IMG/VR virus record: IMGVR_UViG_3300021520_000002
Location: 1 to 64,000 of that record
Length of the DNA stretch: 64,000 bases
DNA from: a virus
Direction: 5' to 3' (one strand)
Position numbers and translations under genes: made by a program. The notes under the pieces are model-generated. The model made no database searches. It had not been told where the DNA came from and saw only the letters and a list, made by a program, of their open reading frames with translations. Positions 59,979 to 64,000 of the stretch are shown here, piece after piece; position 1 is the stretch's first letter; the number at the start of each line of letters is the position of its first letter.

Positions 59979-61256
59979 ATGTTTTTAGAGGCGTTTGGAG
60001 TGGATGCATCAAAAACTGATGTAAGTTTAGATATATCTTATAAGCTTTTATTTTATCATATTAATGATGAATTACTAAAAGCTTCGGGTGACAGTAATAT
60101 TATTATTGCCACTAAGTTAATTGAGAGGTATTGGAAAGATTTAGATAGTAATCTTGGTGATACAATTCAAGATAGACATCCTTTAGTTAAAGGATTATAT
60201 TTTTTGTATCAAACAGGTAATGCTCTAAATAGATTCAATGAAAACGATTTAAAAATATCTAAAATTAAATTTCGTTCTAAAGTTTTATTTCCGTATTTAA
60301 TTTATATTCTTCAACAATATTTACCTAAGGTTCGACAATTTTTACAATATATTGTTTGGTCATCTTATGAAGAGATGAAAAAGAAATCGGCAGGTGCTGT
60401 CAATTTCTATGTTAATTCATTATATCTTGATCAAGATGTAATTAAACATGAGGTATTATTAGAATTTTTAGGTAATGCAATGATTAAATTTAGTCCATTA
60501 GATGTAGGAAATGTTAATGCATTTTATAAGAAAATCTTCAGAAATATTTTTAATTTTTATTTTAAGTATAAACAAAGTAATCAACCAATTTGGTCTAATT
60601 TTTGGAGTATTGAAAATGCTATAACATCAGTTAATACATCGGCAAGATTATCTGTTTATCGGGATGTTTTATATGGTCTCGAAGTTGAAAAACTTTATAA
60701 AGATTCACCAATGTTATCTCAGTTAGGTTATAATTATAAAATTTTTAGAAATTTAATTATCAATAATGAAATTCAAGATATTTATATGTCATTAGATCCA
60801 TGTAGTGCTGTTGGTATTTCCAATAACGAATATAAATTGCTTAAAATTTATGATGATGATATTATGAATGAGCGTCTTATAGACAAAATTCGCAAACTAC
60901 CAACAGTATTTAAATTACTTAAATGTATTCATATTGTTAATCCAAAAGGTAAACCACATAATGAAATGGTTATCAAACCAGAATTATTAAAATTTGCCGT
61001 TAGAGATGAATTAGTACATCCATTTAGAAATTTCTTTAATGATAATTATTTATTACCTATTTTAGATAAGGTTGCTGAAAATTTTGTAAACTCTTTATTG
61101 ATGGGTGATTATATAAATTTAATAACGTTGGCACCCATAAGAATTAATCAAATTAGTTTTGTAGAACAGATACGAAAATTTGTACGCATCTGTTTAGATG
61201 AAATGTCCAACGTTGGAGGCGAAATAGAAGATGTTAGAATCAGAGCAATTCGATAA
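59979..61256 (+). CDS. Hypothetical large structural-region protein
   Basis: The ATG at 59979 (after GTGAGGATTAAA) gives 425 residues starting MFLEAFGVDASKTD. It is largely helical with many aromatic residues (IYILQQYLPKVRQFLQYIVW, FNFYFKYKQ). It overlaps the next coiled-coil gene by 26 bases. A portal-like or baseplate role is possible from size and place, but no motif supports either. Confidence 0.5.
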   Translation: MFLEAFGVDASKTDVSLDISYKLLFYHINDELLKASGDSNIIIATKLIERYWKDLDSNLGDTIQDRHPLVKGLYFLYQTGNALNRFNENDLKISKIKFRSKVLFPYLIYILQQYLPKVRQFLQYIVWSSYEEMKKKSAGAVNFYVNSLYLDQDVIKHEVLLEFLGNAMIKFSPLDVGNVNAFYKKIFRNIFNFYFKYKQSNQPIWSNFWSIENAITSVNTSARLSVYRDVLYGLEVEKLYKDSPMLSQLGYNYKIFRNLIINNEIQDIYMSLDPCSAVGISNNEYKLLKIYDDDIMNERLIDKIRKLPTVFKLLKCIHIVNPKGKPHNEMVIKPELLKFAVRDELVHPFRNFFNDNYLLPILDKVAENFVNSLLMGDYINLITLAPIRINQISFVEQIRKFVRICLDEMSNVGGEIEDVRIRAIR

Positions 61257-61713
61257 ACAAGAAATATCATCTAAATTTGAAGATCAAAGATCACAATTAG
61301 ATGCACAAATTACCCAACTTGGGAGTAGAATTTTATCTTTACAAAAACATATTATATCTTTAGAACATGCTAATAGTGTCCTTGATCAACTTGCAAAAAA
61401 TGAAAAAGATGGAACTAAAATAAAACAATATTATGGTGCAATGAAACAAAATATTGAATTATTAGCAAAACTTTATGAAGTTATTAAAGAATATGAAGGA
61501 ATAAAATTTAAATATTATAAAGAAATAGATGATATTATGATTAGTAAATATAGAATGATTTCAGTCGATATTAAGAAACTTGAAGAAAGACTTAATGGTG
61601 CTGATGATGTGTTTGGTTTCTTTGAAAGATTAACAGAAGCTTTAAAAAATTCTGGGTCTAAAAGGGAGCTAGTTAAAAGCGAATTACAAAGTGATCCAGA
61701 TTATAAGTTGTAG
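61231..61713 (+). CDS. Coiled-coil protein
   Basis: The 160 residues are nearly all helix with long heptad runs (QLDAQITQLGSRILSLQKHI, LAKLYEVIKEYEGIKFKYYK). The start lies inside the upstream gene, so the two are translationally coupled and probably act together. Confidence 0.6.
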   Translation: MLESEQFDKQEISSKFEDQRSQLDAQITQLGSRILSLQKHIISLEHANSVLDQLAKNEKDGTKIKQYYGAMKQNIELLAKLYEVIKEYEGIKFKYYKEIDDIMISKYRMISVDIKKLEERLNGADDVFGFFERLTEALKNSGSKRELVKSELQSDPDYKL

Positions 61714-61724
61714 GAGGAATTAAT

Positions 61725-62105
61725 ATGATATCTATTATAAGACCGGGGGCATTTTCTGGAGGGGAATTTCCTGATAATGATAGAGCTATTCCACTCGGTG
61801 GTAAAATAGTTAGAATAATAAGAATAAGAGCAATTCCGATAAAGTCTGATGAAGAAGAGGTAAAAGATATGGTAGATGAAAAATTAAATCAGATTCCAGA
61901 TGAAGAATTAAATCAGGAACCAGATGAGAATGAATTTGATGATGAAATAGAACAAATTTCGGATGATGAATTGGATGAAATTCCAGATGAAGATGAAGAA
62001 TTAGATGAACTTCCTGAATTTGATGTTGATGAATTAGATGAAGATGATGCTGAAGATTTTGAAGATGAAGAAGAAGATTTTGAAGGAATGGAAGACGATA
62101 TATGA
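61725..62105 (+). CDS. MISI-start protein with very acidic C terminus
   Basis: The 126 residues start MISIIRPGAF, so the leader lacks the Glu. A short basic section (IVRIIRIRAIPIK) leads into about 75 residues that are mostly Asp and Glu with a repeated NQIPDEELNQEPDE element. Acidic tails like this occur in scaffold proteins and DNA mimics. The stop overlaps the next start. Confidence 0.6.
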   Translation: MISIIRPGAFSGGEFPDNDRAIPLGGKIVRIIRIRAIPIKSDEEEVKDMVDEKLNQIPDEELNQEPDENEFDDEIEQISDDELDEIPDEDEELDELPEFDVDELDEDDAEDFEDEEEDFEGMEDDI

Positions 62106-62287
62106 TTAAGGAAGATCAGAAAATAGATTTAGATCAGTTAATTAATGAATTTGTACAAATGGTGGATGAAAACAGTCCTGAAGCAAGTACTGATCCAAAT
62201 GTTAAACGTGTAAAAGTAATTAGAGCACAGGGTGGTTGTGCTTGTGGAAATTGTTTTGATGAAGAAGACTTTGGTGAAACTCAATGA
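62102..62287 (+). CDS. Small acidic protein with CxCGNC motif
   Basis: The 61 residues start MIKEDQKIDLDQLINEF and carry Cys-Ala-Cys-Gly-Asn-Cys at about 49-54, a possible metal or thiol site. It overlaps both neighbours by four bases, so it is part of a coupled run leading to the recombinase. Confidence 0.55.
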   Translation: MIKEDQKIDLDQLINEFVQMVDENSPEASTDPNVKRVKVIRAQGGCACGNCFDEEDFGETQ

Positions 62288-62514
62288 AATTAACAAAATT
62301 TGATCAAGAAATAAGTCAAAGAATTTCTAGTTCTATAATTCATGAAAAATATGATATATATGAAATTGAACAAAAAATTAAAAATAGTATAAAAGATTTA
62401 GTTAATGGATGGTATAAATTTACAATTAATAAATTAATTGATAAATTTTCTATTGAATTTACTTATTGTCCTACTGAATTTAGTATGAAAACAATTTTAA
62501 TCATTATCAAATAG
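62284..62514 (+). CDS. Hypothetical small protein
   Basis: The 76 residues form a helical, Ile/Lys-rich protein (QKIKNSIKDLVNGWYKFTIN) with no known motif. Linked by ATGA overlap to the upstream gene. Confidence 0.5.
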   Translation: MKLTKFDQEISQRISSSIIHEKYDIYEIEQKIKNSIKDLVNGWYKFTINKLIDKFSIEFTYCPTEFSMKTILIIIK

Positions 62515-62544
62515 TTAAAATTTTTTGGAGGCGTAAAATAAATA

Positions 62545-63948
62545 ATGGCAAGAAAAAAAGAAGATACAAATAGAAGCGCAACTAATAGTTTTGATTCATC
62601 TTCATTTGAAGATGCATCAACAGAACAAGCTGAAAAGTTAGGAACAGCATTTGAAAGTATAATTACAAGTAAGTATGGTTTTGCAAGAGCACCGGAACCA
62701 TATCTAACTCCATTTGGTATTCAGCATCTTGATACATTAATTGGTGGAGGAATAACATCTTCTGCTCCAGTTATGTTAACATCAACACCTGAAACTGGAA
62801 AGAGTACTTTAGCATTTCAACTTTCATCTATATTTCAAATATTGTATCCTAATTCAATGGTTGTTTATTTAGATATTGAAACAGCTGCTAATAAATCAAA
62901 TAAGAATAATGCAATGTCAAGAGTTAATATATTTAAAATTGATGAGAAGAGATTTAGATATGAACCTTTGGTTATTAATATAAATCAGTTGTTTGAATTG
63001 ATTGAACAATTATGTGCTGTTAAACAGTTGTTTGAAGAGAAATCTCAGAAAGAGTTTAAAGTGTTAATTATTTGGGATAGTATAGCGGCAACTCCATCTT
63101 CTAAAGTTGAAGATGCAGAAGATCCGAATAAAATTATTGGTGTTAAAGCACGTCAGCTTACATTCGCTCTCGAGAAATATTTGCCGATGATGGCATTCAA
63201 TAGAATAACATTTCTAGCTATTGATCAGGTTCGTGCAAATCTTAATATTGATCCTTATGCTCAAAAAGAAAAATCTGTTGGAGTATTTAAAGACTATCGT
63301 GCCGCTACATCTATATCTGCATTAAATCATAGAGTTGCTCAATGGTTATTTTTATCCAGAAAAGCAGCTATTACACCAGATGATGGATTAGGCATTAATG
63401 GTTGGTATATGAGTATGTATGTTGAGAAGAATAAAATTGCTCCATCTCAGGAAGCTATTACTTGTGTTTTTGATAAGAGAAATGGTCTTCATAAATTTTG
63501 GAGTGAGTATACATTTCTTAGTGAGATGATGCCATCTGAAAAGAAGTATTATAAAACTGAAGATAAAATACCATTTCCATTATCTATTAAAAAATCTGGT
63601 CCTCAAGTATATCTTGAATTTATAGATCCAACATCAGGAAGTGTTGCATACACATCTGAAAAAATGTATAAGAAGAATATGAATAAAGCTTATATTGAAG
63701 ATAGTACTTTTAGACAAGCTTTTGATTATGTAACAAGTATGGCTGTTGAACTTAGAATTAGACAAGGACTTTTTAGGGAAAGTGAAACTGCTATTAATAT
63801 AAGTTCTGAAGTAATTGAAGAATTTGAAGCTGAAAGTCTTTCAGATGATAATTTTGATAAACCAAAAATTTCAGTTGCTGAACAAGTTGCCGCTACAATA
63901 CCTTCTATCGATGGAGAACAAGAAGCTACTTATGAATCAATATTTTAA
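62545..63948 (+). CDS. RecA/UvsX-like recombinase
   Basis: The protein has 467 residues. Walker A region TSTPETGKST lies at about 79-88, VVYLDIETAANKSN follows (the conserved acidic residue after beta-2), Walker B LIIWDSIAATPSS is at about 178-190, and loops FLAIDQVRANLN and HRVAQWLFLSRKA follow. This is the RecA-fold core of phage strand-exchange proteins. The Walker A lacks the first Gly of the standard form. A long acidic C terminus is usual for UvsX-type proteins. It would act in recombination-dependent replication and repair. Confidence 0.75.
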   Translation: MARKKEDTNRSATNSFDSSSFEDASTEQAEKLGTAFESIITSKYGFARAPEPYLTPFGIQHLDTLIGGGITSSAPVMLTSTPETGKSTLAFQLSSIFQILYPNSMVVYLDIETAANKSNKNNAMSRVNIFKIDEKRFRYEPLVININQLFELIEQLCAVKQLFEEKSQKEFKVLIIWDSIAATPSSKVEDAEDPNKIIGVKARQLTFALEKYLPMMAFNRITFLAIDQVRANLNIDPYAQKEKSVGVFKDYRAATSISALNHRVAQWLFLSRKAAITPDDGLGINGWYMSMYVEKNKIAPSQEAITCVFDKRNGLHKFWSEYTFLSEMMPSEKKYYKTEDKIPFPLSIKKSGPQVYLEFIDPTSGSVAYTSEKMYKKNMNKAYIEDSTFRQAFDYVTSMAVELRIRQGLFRESETAINISSEVIEEFEAESLSDDNFDKPKISVAEQVAATIPSIDGEQEATYESIF

Positions 63949-63962
63949 TATTGGAGACTATT

Positions 63963-64000
63963 ATGGATGTTAGATTTTTAAAAGAGATTAGTGAAGCGTA
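63963..64000 (+). CDS. Start of a further gene, cut by the window edge
   Basis: The ATG after TTGGAGACTATT opens MDVRFLKEISEA before the sequence ends. Ile-Ser-Glu before Ala resembles the I-x-E|A cut sites of the leader proteins, so it may also be a processed head protein. Confidence 0.45.
   Translation, partial: MDVRFLKEISEA

Noticed and set aside
59979-61256. Portal protein call for the 425-residue gene
   Set aside because: Size and place would allow it, but I see no portal motif, no terminase neighbour and no major capsid gene in the window.
1-64000. Alternative genetic code (stop reassignment) as in some very large gut phages
   Set aside because: TAA, TAG and TGA all end well-defined genes here, and no gene needs a stop read through.
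1-64000. tRNA genes
   Set aside because: I looked for GGTTCGANTCC-type T-arm sequences in the short intergenic gaps and saw none; the gaps are mostly too short.

Overview
This window looks like part of a large, AT-rich tailed-phage genome (Caudoviricetes, probably with a contractile tail and possibly jumbo-sized). The signs are a coding density well above 90 percent, genes nearly all on one strand with short gaps or ATGA-type overlaps, AGGAG/GAGG ribosome binding sites, and the standard code (TAA, TAG and TGA all terminate). It holds many fibre genes, a spike with an OB-fold and beta-helix, a gp53-like baseplate protein, a lysis cassette and a RecA/UvsX-like recombinase. Spanin-like and O-heptosyltransferase-like genes point to a Gram-negative host. 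No tRNA, rRNA, integrase or CRISPR array was found.

Layout. 1-7.4 kb: the end of a Gly-Thr-Ser-Gly fibre, five tandem copies of one virion-protein family and two LamG-like proteins. 7.4-14.1 kb: a seven-PAS protein with no output domain, then spanin-like, holin-like and zinc-ribbon membrane proteins, a nuclease, a methyltransferase and a lytic transglycosylase. 14.1-25.3 kb: an O-heptosyltransferase/methyltransferase fusion, a first cluster of capsid-targeted small proteins, a pyruvoyl-dependent arginine decarboxylase, an HNH-AP2 nuclease and a 1271-residue glycosyltransferase/methyltransferase. 25.3-39.5 kb: a large fibre island in which five genes share one N-terminal base but have different repeat arms and tips. 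39.6-62.5 kb: a long array of small capsid-targeted proteins mixed with baseplate and structural genes, interrupted by an antisense MoxR ATPase plus metallopeptidase/VWA pair. 62.5-64 kb: a RecA-like recombinase and the start of another gene.

The most striking system is a battery of 29 proteins that start with M-[IVLM]-S-[IVLM], nearly all reaching an I/L-x-E motif at residue 6, 7 or 9 (typically MISISxLFE). This matches the logic of the T4 capsid-targeting sequence, which the gp21 prohead protease cuts after (I/L)xE. They are therefore predicted internal head proteins, packaged with the DNA and delivered at infection. Two carry recognisable enzymes: a LigD-type primase-polymerase (15856-16551) and a LigD-type 3'-phosphoesterase (17576-18013). 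Together they suggest a virion-delivered DNA-end-processing kit.

Other themes are a possible link between the sugar-transfer enzymes and the Ser/Thr-rich fibre arms (inference), and a short motif, TTGCCGAT/ATCGGCAA, that recurs in genes in several reading frames and, as inverted pairs, builds the intergenic terminators.
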